DNA of 50,798 bases from an uncultured Ferrovum sp. GTDB lineage: Bacteria > Pseudomonadota > Gammaproteobacteria > Burkholderiales > Ferrovaceae. Below the pieces are notes generated by a model. The model was not told the origin of the DNA and did not search any database. It was given only the letters and a program-made list of their open reading frames with translations. The DNA lies in contig CAITLJ010000028.1 in NCBI GenBank assembly GCA_903893215.1, forward strand, positions 1 through 50,798. Reading direction: 5' to 3'. Positions 7,508 through 16,167 of this stretch are shown here, in pieces (the first letter of the stretch is position 1; each line of letters opens with the position of its first letter). The position numbers and the translations under genes were made by a program.

Positions 7508-10342
7508 ATGTCAGCCCTTCCAGGCACCACTGCCGAGCAGGTCACCCGGGGTACCTGCCCCTACTGCGGGGTGGGTTGCGGTGTGCTCATCCGCCACCAG
7601 AATGAACGCATTACCGGCGTGGAAGGCGACCCCGATCACCCGGCCAACCTTGGGCGACTGTGCAGCAAGGGCTCCAGCCTGCACCTGACCACGCGGCTGG
7701 AAGGACGCCTGCTTCAACCCAGGGTGCGCCATGACCGCGCCCAGCCACCGGTGCCAATCGCTTGGCCAGATGCACTTTCACTTGCCGCCGAACGTTTTGC
7801 CGAGGTGATTGCCACCGACGGTCCGGATGCAGTGGGGTTTTACATTTCCGGCCAACTGCTCACCGAGGATTACTACGTCTTCAACAAGCTGGCCAAGGGA
7901 ATGATCGGCACCAACAACGTGGACACCAATTCACGCCTGTGCATGTCGAGTGCGGTGGCCGCCTACAAGCAGACACTCGGCGCCGATGCGCCACCCTGCA
8001 GCTATGAGGACTTTGACCACGCCGACTGCCTGCTGATCGCTGGCAGCAACATGGCCTATGCGCACCCGGTGGCCTTCCGTCGCATCGAGGCGGCCAAGGC
8101 GGCGCGCCCCGACCTGCGCATCATCGTGGTCGACCCGCGGCGCACCGACACGGCAGCCATGGCCGACCTGCACCTGCCCATCCTTCCTGGCACCGACATC
8201 TGGCTGTTCAATGCCATGTTGCACGTGCTGCTGTGGGAGGGGCAGACAGACAGCGCCTTCATCGAGGCCCACACCGAGGGATTTCAGGCGCTGAAAGCCC
8301 ATGTGCGCGATGTCACGCCAGCCATTGCCGCGGGTATCTGTGGTATCGAGGCCGAACTGATCACACGGGCTGCGCTGATCTGGGGTGAAGCCAGGGAAGC
8401 CATGTCGCTCTGGTGTCAGGGGCTCAACCAGTCGCATCACGGCACCCACAACGGGGCCGCACTGATCGCTTTGTCACTGGCCACCGGCAAGATCGGCCGA
8501 CCCGGCAGCGGTCCGTTTTCCCTCACCGGGCAACCCAATGCCATGGGTGGACGCGAGGTGGGCGGCATGGCTAACCTGTTGTCCGGTCATCGAGATCTGG
8601 CCAACCCGACACACCGCGCCGAGGTGGCAGCCCTATGGCAGGTGCCAGACGTACCATCCGCACCGGGCTACACTGCGGTGGAACTGTTCGAAGCGGCACG
8701 CACCGGCAAGGTGAAAGCCCTCTGGATTGCCTGCACCAACCCGGCCCACTCGATGCCGGATCAGGCCTTGATTCGCGAAGCGCTGCAAACCTGCCCCTTC
8801 GTGGTGGTTCAGGATGCCTTTGCCACCATTGAAACGGCGGAGTACGCGGACCTGCTGCTGCCGGCCACCACCTGGGGCGAGAAAGACGGTACGGTGACCA
8901 ACTCTGAACGCTGCATCACCCGGGTAAAACCGGCCATTGCAGCACCAGGCGCAGCGCGGCATGACTGGCAGATCGTGATCGACTTTGCACATGCCCTGGG
9001 ACAGGCACTCGACCGACGCGCGGCCACGCAGGTCAAGGCAAACGGGGCCGTTAACGCCACCCAAAACAGTGGGCCGGCAACCCCGGTGGCACGCCGCCAT
9101 GCCACCCGGGCTACCACCCTGTTTCCGTATACCAGCAGCGCTGCGATTTACGACGAACACGTGCGCACCACCATTGGCCGGGATCTGGACATCTCGGCGC
9201 TCAGCCACGCCGTGCTGGAGCGCGACGGACCGCGCCAGTGGCCCTGCCCGACCGCCAAGCCGGCTGGCACGCCGCGTCTTTACACCGATCATCAGTTCGC
9301 CACACCCGATGGCCGTGCGCGCTTTGTGGTGCCGGTACGCACGCTCACCGTCGACGTGACCAACAGCCGGTATCCGCTGCGCCTGACCACCGGGCGCCTG
9401 CGTGATCAGTGGCATGGCATGAGCCGCACCGGGCGCGCGGCCCAGTTGCATGGCCATGTAGACGAAGCGCGCATCGAGCTCAATCCCGAAGACATGGAAT
9501 GGCGCGGCCTGAAGGCCGGCGACCTTGTGCAGGTGCGCAGCAAGCGTGGCCAGCTGGTACTGCGTGCGCAGGCCAGCGACACCCTGCGTCGGGGTCAGAC
9601 CTTTGTGGCCATGCACTGGGGCCGTCAACGACTGAACAGCGCCGGTATCAACGAACTGATGCCGAAAGACTTTGATCCTTTCTCCAGGCAACCTGAACTG
9701 AAAGCCGCGGCCGTGCAGGTGGACAAGGTGGACCTGCCCTTCGAGGCCCTGCTGCTGCGCACCGACCTGACCGCTGACGATGCACAGGTGCGCCTGCTCG
9801 AACTGCAGCAGCGACTCACCCCGCTGTTGGCGCGCTACGCCTACGCCACATTATTTCTGGCCGGGCGCGACACACCATCGCTGGTGCTGCGCATCGCCCA
9901 CGATGAACCGGTCGACACCACCCAACTGGCCGAGCTCGATCAGTTGTTCGGTCTGGATCACGCGGCCTGCCTGAGCTTCAGTGACCAGCGCCGCCAGATC
10001 AGCAAGCGCGCCCTGATCGCCGATGATCGCCTGCTGGCACTGCGCCTGTGCGGCGAAACGGCCGCACGGGGCTGGTTGCAGGACCTGATGGTGGGGCGAC
10101 ACAGTGTGCAGGCGCTGCGTCCCTGGTTGCTCGCACCCTTTGTGCAGCCTCCGGTCGCCACTGTGGTGCGTAGCCGGGTAGTCTGTACCTGCATGGATGT
10201 GGCGGAGGACGCCATTCTGGAGGGCGTGCGGGCGGGTCAGCCGCTGGCCACGCTGCAGGAGCGGCTGGGTTGTGGCACCAAGTGCGGTTCGTGCGTGCCG
10301 GAACTGAAACGTCTGCTTACGAGTACCAAGGCCCTGCAGTAA
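7508..10342 (+). CDS. nasA: assimilatory nitrate reductase, catalytic subunit
   Basis: A 944-residue molybdopterin oxidoreductase that reduces nitrate to nitrite in the cytoplasm. The N-terminal [4Fe-4S] site is CPYCGVGC plus the later LCSKG. The probable molybdenum ligand is the cysteine in NSRLCMSSAV (near residue 145). The bis-MGD binding core runs to about 760, with a molydopterin dinucleotide-binding domain including TTGRLRDQWHGMSRTG. A C-terminal BFD-like [2Fe-2S] module (CTCMDVAED near 893, then GCGTKCGSC) is the feature that separates NasA-type enzymes from periplasmic NapA. There is no Tat signal, which fits a cytoplasmic location. It is the last gene of the nitrate operon; the electron-donor subunit (NasB/ferredoxin) is not in view. 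Confidence 0.96.
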   Translation: MSALPGTTAEQVTRGTCPYCGVGCGVLIRHQNERITGVEGDPDHPANLGRLCSKGSSLHLTTRLEGRLLQPRVRHDRAQPPVPIAWPDALSLAAERFAEVIATDGPDAVGFYISGQLLTEDYYVFNKLAKGMIGTNNVDTNSRLCMSSAVAAYKQTLGADAPPCSYEDFDHADCLLIAGSNMAYAHPVAFRRIEAAKAARPDLRIIVVDPRRTDTAAMADLHLPILPGTDIWLFNAMLHVLLWEGQTDSAFIEAHTEGFQALKAHVRDVTPAIAAGICGIEAELITRAALIWGEAREAMSLWCQGLNQSHHGTHNGAALIALSLATGKIGRPGSGPFSLTGQPNAMGGREVGGMANLLSGHRDLANPTHRAEVAALWQVPDVPSAPGYTAVELFEAARTGKVKALWIACTNPAHSMPDQALIREALQTCPFVVVQDAFATIETAEYADLLLPATTWGEKDGTVTNSERCITRVKPAIAAPGAARHDWQIVIDFAHALGQALDRRAATQVKANGAVNATQNSGPATPVARRHATRATTLFPYTSSAAIYDEHVRTTIGRDLDISALSHAVLERDGPRQWPCPTAKPAGTPRLYTDHQFATPDGRARFVVPVRTLTVDVTNSRYPLRLTTGRLRDQWHGMSRTGRAAQLHGHVDEARIELNPEDMEWRGLKAGDLVQVRSKRGQLVLRAQASDTLRRGQTFVAMHWGRQRLNSAGINELMPKDFDPFSRQPELKAAAVQVDKVDLPFEALLLRTDLTADDAQVRLLELQQRLTPLLARYAYATLFLAGRDTPSLVLRIAHDEPVDTTQLAELDQLFGLDHAACLSFSDQRRQISKRALIADDRLLALRLCGETAARGWLQDLMVGRHSVQALRPWLLAPFVQPPVATVVRSRVVCTCMDVAEDAILEGVRAGQPLATLQERLGCGTKCGSCVPELKRLLTSTKALQ

Positions 10343-10423
10343 GGGTTTCTGGTGCAATTTGCGGCATCATGGCAGCCCTGCTTCCGTCAATTGCCTCCCC
10401 CGCCCGGGCAGGCCCATATTCGC

Positions 10424-12691
10424 GTGTCTGCCAAATTCAAATTTTTACTGTTGCCGCCCGACCGGGTCCTGCTGCTGACCTGCCTGCTGGGCGCCGTCAC
10501 GGCGCAGGCGGCGGATGACACCAGCGCGGCAGCACCGGCGGTGGACGCGCCGGTACTGCCAGGCAAGACACCAGCGGCCACCCTGGCGCCGATCGACGCC
10601 ACCATCAAGCGCGATGCCACGCTGGACGAACGCCGCTATTCCACCGCCTCCAAGATCATCGTCAACCGTGAAGAAATCGCCCAATTTGGTGACAGTACGG
10701 CGGCCGATGTGCTCAAGCGACTTCCGGGGGTGAGCATCGGTGGCCGGCCGGGTCGCGGTGGAGAAATCCGCATGCGCGGCATGGGCGGTGGCTACACCCA
10801 GATCCTGCTCAACGGCGAACGCATGCCGCAAGGATTCTCGCTCGACAGCCTGACTCCGGACCAGATCGAACGGATCGAAATCTCCCGCGCCCCCACCGCC
10901 GAGTCGGGCGCACGGGCAATCGCAGGCACAATCAACATCGTGCTGCGCGATGCCGTGCCCACCCACTTTGACGACCTCCAACTGGGTATGGGCGCGGAGC
11001 AGTGGCGGCCCCAGCCCACTGTTTCCTGGACGCGCAACGATACGCTGGGCAGTTTGGGCTCCTACAACGTCACGCTATCGCCATTCCGCAGCGATCAGGT
11101 GGATCACAACAATACTGTGCGCACCGTGACGGCGCTCGACAGTGGCCAGGAACTCGACCAGACCGAGGAACACAGTGACAGTCGCTCGGTGCGCGATGGC
11201 GTGCACCTGACCTCACGGTTGCGGTTTCCGCTGGCCGACAAGGACAGCCTGACCCTCCAGCCCTTTGTGGTGTATGCGCGCGGCCATTCGCAAACCGACA
11301 CCACCTTGGTGGACGACGTGCCCGGCGGCCGGGTGCCTTATGCCGCCTCCACCACCGCTGCCGACACCCGTACCCTGTTCGCCAAGCTGAATGGACAATG
11401 GCAAACGCAGTTGTCTGCCAGTACCAGCCTGCTGCTCAGCGCAAGTACCAGCGAGTCGCAGAATGACAGTCATTCGCTCCGTCTGGAGGACAACGCCGCC
11501 GGCCAGCAAAGCCGCAGCTTGATGACCGACAACAATACCGAAGACCGCACCGTGAGCACCAAGGGCAAGCTGTCGACCAAATGGGTCGAGGGACACGCGC
11601 TGGTGGGTGGCTGGGAGCTGGAATACAACGGCCGTACCCAGTTAAGCGACACGTATGAGAATGGCTTGCCGCAAACCGGATTGGCGGCCATTGGCGATCA
11701 CCTGCAGATTGCCACCCGCCTGCTGGCAGGCTATGCGCAGGACGAATGGGAGCCAAGCAAGCAATGGTCGACCTATGCCGGACTGCGCTGGGAAGCCATC
11801 GAAACCGACAGCGCCGCGACCGGCTATGACGCCCACAACCGCAGCGCAATCTGGACGCCGCTGCTGCATGCCGTCTGGCGCCCCGATGAAAAGAGCAACA
11901 GTCAGGTGCGGATGAGCCTGACCCGGTCCTACAAGTCGCCGACCTTCGCCCAGCTCACCGGACTGCCGGTCCTGTCGGTGCAAAACAACAATGCCGACAT
12001 GCCCGACCATACAGGCACCCCCAATCTGCGCCCCGAACTGGCCACCGGAATTGACATCGCGTTCGAGTACTACCTGAGTGGCAGCAGCCTGCTCAGCGCC
12101 AGCGTGTTCCGCCGCGACATCCACGACCTGATCCGCACCGTGACCGATCTGGAAACCGTTGCGTGGTCCGCCAGCCCGCGCTGGGTGGCGCGACCGCAGA
12201 ACATCGGCGGGGCGGTCACGCAGGGGATCGAACTGGAGGCCAAGATACGCCTGAATGAAGTGCTTGCAGGCATGCCGCCGGTAAACCTGCGCGCCAATCT
12301 CAGCCTCTACCGGTCGAATGTGGATGGCGTGCCCGGACCGGACAACCGCATCGACCAGCAACCGCGCGCCAGCGGCAATTTCGGCGGCGATTACCGTTTT
12401 GCCGGCACGCCCCTTACCTTGGGAGGCAATCTGAACTGGACCCCGGCCACGGTGATCCAGTCCACCCCGCTGCAGGCCAGCAACACCAGCCTTCGTCTGG
12501 TGGCAGACGCCTATTTGCTGTGGGTGATCAATCCGCGCTCGCAGCTGCGTTTCAGTGCCAACAACTGGCTGCCCCATGACTACACTACCGGCAGCAGCAT
12601 CGATGTACCCGCCCTCAATCAACGCCAGGACACCCAGGTACTGGGTGCCACGCACACCGTGGTGAATGTCCGCTGGGAACTCAAGCTATGA
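10424..12691 (+). CDS. TonB-dependent outer-membrane receptor
   Basis: A 755-residue outer-membrane receptor. A signal peptide (LLLTCLLGAVTAQA, cleavage before ADD) is followed by a plug domain (about residues 70-180, with ADVLKRLPGVSIGG and QILLNGERMPQGFSLDSL) and a 22-strand barrel. The frame is open to a GTG at 10352, but I place the start at the GTG at 10424 because a normal signal peptide then begins at the N-terminus; neither has a strong ribosome site. The likely substrate is a ferric siderophore or another TonB cargo. The C-terminal residue is Leu after VVNVRWELK rather than the usual Phe. It starts 82 bp after nasA and overlaps the next gene by 4 bp. Confidence 0.88.
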   Translation: MSAKFKFLLLPPDRVLLLTCLLGAVTAQAADDTSAAAPAVDAPVLPGKTPAATLAPIDATIKRDATLDERRYSTASKIIVNREEIAQFGDSTAADVLKRLPGVSIGGRPGRGGEIRMRGMGGGYTQILLNGERMPQGFSLDSLTPDQIERIEISRAPTAESGARAIAGTINIVLRDAVPTHFDDLQLGMGAEQWRPQPTVSWTRNDTLGSLGSYNVTLSPFRSDQVDHNNTVRTVTALDSGQELDQTEEHSDSRSVRDGVHLTSRLRFPLADKDSLTLQPFVVYARGHSQTDTTLVDDVPGGRVPYAASTTAADTRTLFAKLNGQWQTQLSASTSLLLSASTSESQNDSHSLRLEDNAAGQQSRSLMTDNNTEDRTVSTKGKLSTKWVEGHALVGGWELEYNGRTQLSDTYENGLPQTGLAAIGDHLQIATRLLAGYAQDEWEPSKQWSTYAGLRWEAIETDSAATGYDAHNRSAIWTPLLHAVWRPDEKSNSQVRMSLTRSYKSPTFAQLTGLPVLSVQNNNADMPDHTGTPNLRPELATGIDIAFEYYLSGSSLLSASVFRRDIHDLIRTVTDLETVAWSASPRWVARPQNIGGAVTQGIELEAKIRLNEVLAGMPPVNLRANLSLYRSNVDGVPGPDNRIDQQPRASGNFGGDYRFAGTPLTLGGNLNWTPATVIQSTPLQASNTSLRLVADAYLLWVINPRSQLRFSANNWLPHDYTTGSSIDVPALNQRQDTQVLGATHTVVNVRWELKL

Positions 12692-13227
12692 GCATTCATA
12701 TCGACCACACCCGCACATGGCTGGAACGTGCCGTGATCGGCCTCAACCTGTGCCCCTTTGCCAAGGCAGTGGCCGTAAAGGACCAGATCCGCTATGTGGT
12801 CACCGAAGTGGACACACCGGCAGAGCTGATGGAAGCACTGGCCACCGAACTGCGCCTGCTGGCCGAGGCCGACCCGGCCACACTGGACACCACATTGCTG
12901 ATCCACCCGAAGGTGCTGACCGACTTCCTGGACTTCAACTGGTTCATGGAACTCGCCGATCAGGCGCTGGAAGAAATGGGGCTGGAAGGCGTGTTGCAGG
13001 TGGCGCACTTCCACCCGCAATTCCAGTTTGCCGACACCCTGGCCGACGACATCACCAACTACACCAACCGCTCGCCCTACCCGACCCTGCACCTGCTGCG
13101 TGAAGACAGCGTTGACCGGGCAGTGGACGCCTTTCCCGAGGCCTCGGCCATTTACGAAAAGAACATCGACACCCTGCGCACGCTGGGCCATGCCGGCTGG
13201 CAGGCACTGGATCTGCCGAAGGGCTGA
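12688..13227 (+). CDS. DUF1415 domain-containing protein
   Basis: A 179-residue protein that I recognise as DUF1415, a family of unknown function in gamma- and betaproteobacteria. Conserved-looking elements include the N-terminal W-x-x-x-x-V-I-G-LNLCPFAK stretch and HFHPQFQFADT, followed by NRSPYPTLHLLRE. The two invariant-looking Cys/His-containing motifs suggest a metal or cofactor site, but this is inference. There is no signal peptide, so it is probably cytoplasmic. Its ATG overlaps the stop of the TonB receptor, so the two may be translationally coupled. Confidence 0.88.
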   Translation: MSIHIDHTRTWLERAVIGLNLCPFAKAVAVKDQIRYVVTEVDTPAELMEALATELRLLAEADPATLDTTLLIHPKVLTDFLDFNWFMELADQALEEMGLEGVLQVAHFHPQFQFADTLADDITNYTNRSPYPTLHLLREDSVDRAVDAFPEASAIYEKNIDTLRTLGHAGWQALDLPKG

Positions 13228-13292
13228 TTACCGCCACAATCCGTCGCAAAGCCCGTATCGTATCGGGTGATCCGCCGGAACCGCCCTGCCCC

Positions 13293-14138
13293 ATGCTCAG
13301 TTATCGCCACGCCTTCCATGCCGGCAACCATGCGGATGTGCTCAAGCACGCCGTTCTGGTTGCCGTGCTCGATTACTACAACCAGAAAGACAAACCCTGG
13401 TGGTACGCCGACAGCCACTCGGGGGCAGGACTCTATGACCTTCAGGGCGACTTCGCGCGCAAGAATGCCGAGTTCAACACCGGCATCGGCCGCCTCTGGT
13501 CGCGCGCCGACCTGCCCCCCATGCTGGCCCGCTATGTGGATCTGGTACGCGCCCTCAATCCGGACGGCACGCTAAGCCTCTACCCCGGCTCACCCTGGTG
13601 CGCCGCGCAATGCGCGCGACCAGATGACCGTCTGCGCCTGTTCGAACTGCACACCAGCGACACCCGCATTTTGATCGACAATTTCCGTGGCACCGGCAAG
13701 CAGACCCGCATTCAGGCGATGGATGGCTATGCCGGGCTCAAATCGGTGCTACCGCCCTTGCCGCGCCGCGCGGTGGTGCTGATCGACCCTTCGTACGAAC
13801 TGAAGACCGACTATCAGGCGACGGTAGACGCCGTACAGGACAGTCTGGTGCGTTTTGCGCAAGGCACCTACATCATCTGGTACCCGCTGCTGCAAACGGC
13901 GGATGCGCGCGTGCTGCGCCAGAAACTGGGCGAGCTGGGTGCCACCAGTTGGCTCAACATCACCCTGAGCGTGCAGACGCCCTCCGGGCAGGGGTTTGGC
14001 ATGCACGGCAGCGGCCTGTTCATCATCAACCCACCGTGGACCCTGCCCACCCAACTGCGCGAAACCATGCCCTGGCTCACCCAGGCGCTTGCCCGCGATG
14101 GCGGTGCCGATTTCAACCTGGACTTCGGAATTCCCTGA
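13293..14138 (+). CDS. rlmJ: 23S rRNA (adenine2030-N6)-methyltransferase RlmJ
   Basis: A 281-residue SAM-dependent rRNA methyltransferase, the length typical for RlmJ. The N-terminus MLSYRHAFHAGNHADVLKH is the family signature. YADSHSGAGLYDL contains the SAM-binding motif, and VVLIDPSYELKTDYQ the catalytic motif IV. The catalytic motif reads DPSY, where E. coli-type enzymes have DPPY. It modifies A2030 of 23S rRNA during ribosome assembly. It lies 65 bp after the DUF1415 gene on the same strand and converges with a LysE-type exporter 3 bp beyond its stop. Confidence 0.93.
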   Translation: MLSYRHAFHAGNHADVLKHAVLVAVLDYYNQKDKPWWYADSHSGAGLYDLQGDFARKNAEFNTGIGRLWSRADLPPMLARYVDLVRALNPDGTLSLYPGSPWCAAQCARPDDRLRLFELHTSDTRILIDNFRGTGKQTRIQAMDGYAGLKSVLPPLPRRAVVLIDPSYELKTDYQATVDAVQDSLVRFAQGTYIIWYPLLQTADARVLRQKLGELGATSWLNITLSVQTPSGQGFGMHGSGLFIINPPWTLPTQLRETMPWLTQALARDGGADFNLDFGIP

Positions 14139-14141
14139 CGC

Positions 14142-14780
14142 TTACTCGCGCACCAGCGCCATGACAGCGGCAAAGCCGATGAACACCCCGCCCGTGGCGC
14201 GATTGAAGGCGCGCAGGACGCTGGCGCGCGAGAGCCACGACGACAGCTGGTGACCGCAGGCCGCATACAGCACGTAGCAGGTGCTCTCGATCACGGCAAA
14301 GGTGAGCAACAGGATCACAAACTGGGGTAGTTGCGGCACATCGGCGCGCATGAACTGCGGAAAAAATGCCGCCGCAAACAGGATCGCCTTGGGGTTGCTG
14401 GCCGCTACCAGCACACCCTGCCGGTACCGTGCCCACGCGCCCGACGGAAAGGCGCCCGCAGCGGGTGGCGTGCTGGCACCGGCGGCATCGGCATTCACCG
14501 GCGCGCGCCAGCACTGCACCCCCAGATAGGCCAGATACGCGGCGCCACACAGGCGCAGCGCATCGAAGACCAGCGGAAAGGCATGCAGCACGGTGCCGAG
14601 GCCGGCAGCCGACAGGGACAGCATCACCATCAGCGCGGTCATGCAGCCCGCCATGGTAGCGATTGCCGGCACGAAGCCATTGCGCGCGCTGCTGCTCATC
14701 ACCAGCAGCATGTTGGGGCCGGGGGCCGCGCTGATAAAAAAAGTCATCACCGCATACAACCACCAGGTACTCATGCTCAT
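14142..14780 (-). CDS. LysE/RhtB family amino-acid exporter
   Basis: A 212-residue inner-membrane protein with about six transmembrane segments. The family hallmarks are the early PGPNMLLVMSSSARNG motif and the NPKAILFAAAFFPQFM segment. RhtB-type members export neutral amino acids, homoserine lactones or related metabolites. The substrate here is not deducible. An Ala/Pro-rich cytoplasmic loop (near residues 95-110) is slightly longer than usual. It is divergently arranged with the DAACS symporter gene, with 151 bp between the starts, which should hold both promoters. Confidence 0.9.
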   Translation of the reverse strand: MSMSTWWLYAVMTFFISAAPGPNMLLVMSSSARNGFVPAIATMAGCMTALMVMLSLSAAGLGTVLHAFPLVFDALRLCGAAYLAYLGVQCWRAPVNADAAGASTPPAAGAFPSGAWARYRQGVLVAASNPKAILFAAAFFPQFMRADVPQLPQFVILLLTFAVIESTCYVLYAACGHQLSSWLSRASVLRAFNRATGGVFIGFAAVMALVRE

Positions 14781-14931
14781 CAGGGGCAGACCTCAAGGAT
14801 TGCGGCCCGCCGCCGGCAGGACACCACCATGCCAGTATAGCGACAGCCACGCCCAGCCTGGCATGGATCGACAAGGCGCAAGACAGAAGGCATCCTCATC
14901 ACCTCCCGGCGCAGCTTTTCACGGACGCGTA

Positions 14932-16167
14932 ATGAACAAATCGACCACCCTGATCGGCCTCGCCCTGCTGCTTGGCATCCTCACCGGATATGCCTGCAAC
15001 ACCCTGGCACCGAGCGCAGATGTTGCAAAGGACATTGCCGGCTATTTCAGCATCCTCACCGATGTGTTCCTGCGCATGATCAAGATGATCATTGCACCGC
15101 TGGTGTTCACCACGCTGGTGAGCGGCCTGGCCGCGATGGGGGATTCGCGCGCGGTCGGACGGATCGGCGCACGCGCACTGGGCTGGTTTGTGGCCGCGTC
15201 ATTCTGCTCGCTGCTGATCGGCCTGGTGATTGCCAACACCCTGCGGCCGGGCGAGGCGCTCAATGTGCCGCTGCCGGACGTCGCGGCTGCAGCCGGTCTG
15301 AAAACCAGTACCCTCAACCTGAAGGATTTCATCACCCACGTCTTTCCAAAAAGCATTGTCGAGGCGATGGCCGGCAACGAAATCCTGCAGATCCTGATCT
15401 TTGCCGTGTTCTTCGGAGTGGCCTTGGGCCACAGTCACACCCAATCCGCGCGCACCCTGGTGAAGACCATGGAAGAGATCGTGGAAGTGATGCTGACCAT
15501 GACCAACTATGTGATGCGCTTCGCGCCGGTCGGTGTTTTCGGCGCGGTGGCCGCAGCCATCACTACCCAGGGCCTTGGCATGCTGCTGGTGTTCGGCAGG
15601 TTCATCGGCAGTTTTTATCTGGCCTTGGGCGTCCTGTGGCTGGTACTGATCGGCGCCGGTTACCTGGTACTGGGACGAGAGGTGTTCCGTCTGCTCAGGC
15701 TGGTGCGCGCGCCCATGCTGATCGGTTTTTCCACCGCCAGCAGCGAATCGGCGTACCCGCGCCTGATGGAGCAACTGGAACGCTTCGGCATCCGCGATCG
15801 GGTGATCGGCTTTGTTCTTCCGTTGGGCTATTCATTCAATCTCGACGGCTCGATGATGTACACCACCTTCGTCGCACTGTTCGTTGCGCAGGCGTACAAC
15901 ATTCCGATGACGCTGGGCCAGCAGTTCACCATGCTGCTGGTGCTGATGGTGTCGAGCAAAGGCATTGCCGGGGTTCCACGCGCGTCGCTGGTGGTGGTGG
16001 CTGCCGTGTTGCCCATGTTCCACCTGCCCGAAGCCGGCCTGCTGCTGATCCTCGGCATCGACCACTTCCTCGACATGGGGCGCACCGTGACCAATGTGCT
16101 GGGCAATACCATCGCCACCGCCGTGGTGGCACGGTGGGAGGACAACACCGAGCGGCGCGCAGCCTAG
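14932..16167 (+). CDS. DAACS family dicarboxylate/amino acid:cation symporter
   Basis: A 411-residue membrane transporter of the glutamate/aspartate/C4-dicarboxylate family. Signatures: FSTASSESAYP (serine-rich hairpin HP1), GYSFNLDGSMMYTTFVALF, and the terminal substrate/ion site DHFLDMGRTVTNVLGN. The arginine in DMGRT corresponds to the residue that binds the side-chain carboxylate of acidic substrates. The family's last Asp of the GD pair is Asn here, as in DctA. It probably takes up aspartate, glutamate or C4-dicarboxylates with Na+ or H+. The frame extends upstream, but the ATG at 14932 begins the first membrane helix. The 3' end overlaps the convergent asparaginase gene by 4 bp. Confidence 0.92.
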   Translation: MNKSTTLIGLALLLGILTGYACNTLAPSADVAKDIAGYFSILTDVFLRMIKMIIAPLVFTTLVSGLAAMGDSRAVGRIGARALGWFVAASFCSLLIGLVIANTLRPGEALNVPLPDVAAAAGLKTSTLNLKDFITHVFPKSIVEAMAGNEILQILIFAVFFGVALGHSHTQSARTLVKTMEEIVEVMLTMTNYVMRFAPVGVFGAVAAAITTQGLGMLLVFGRFIGSFYLALGVLWLVLIGAGYLVLGREVFRLLRLVRAPMLIGFSTASSESAYPRLMEQLERFGIRDRVIGFVLPLGYSFNLDGSMMYTTFVALFVAQAYNIPMTLGQQFTMLLVLMVSSKGIAGVPRASLVVVAAVLPMFHLPEAGLLLILGIDHFLDMGRTVTNVLGNTIATAVVARWEDNTERRAA

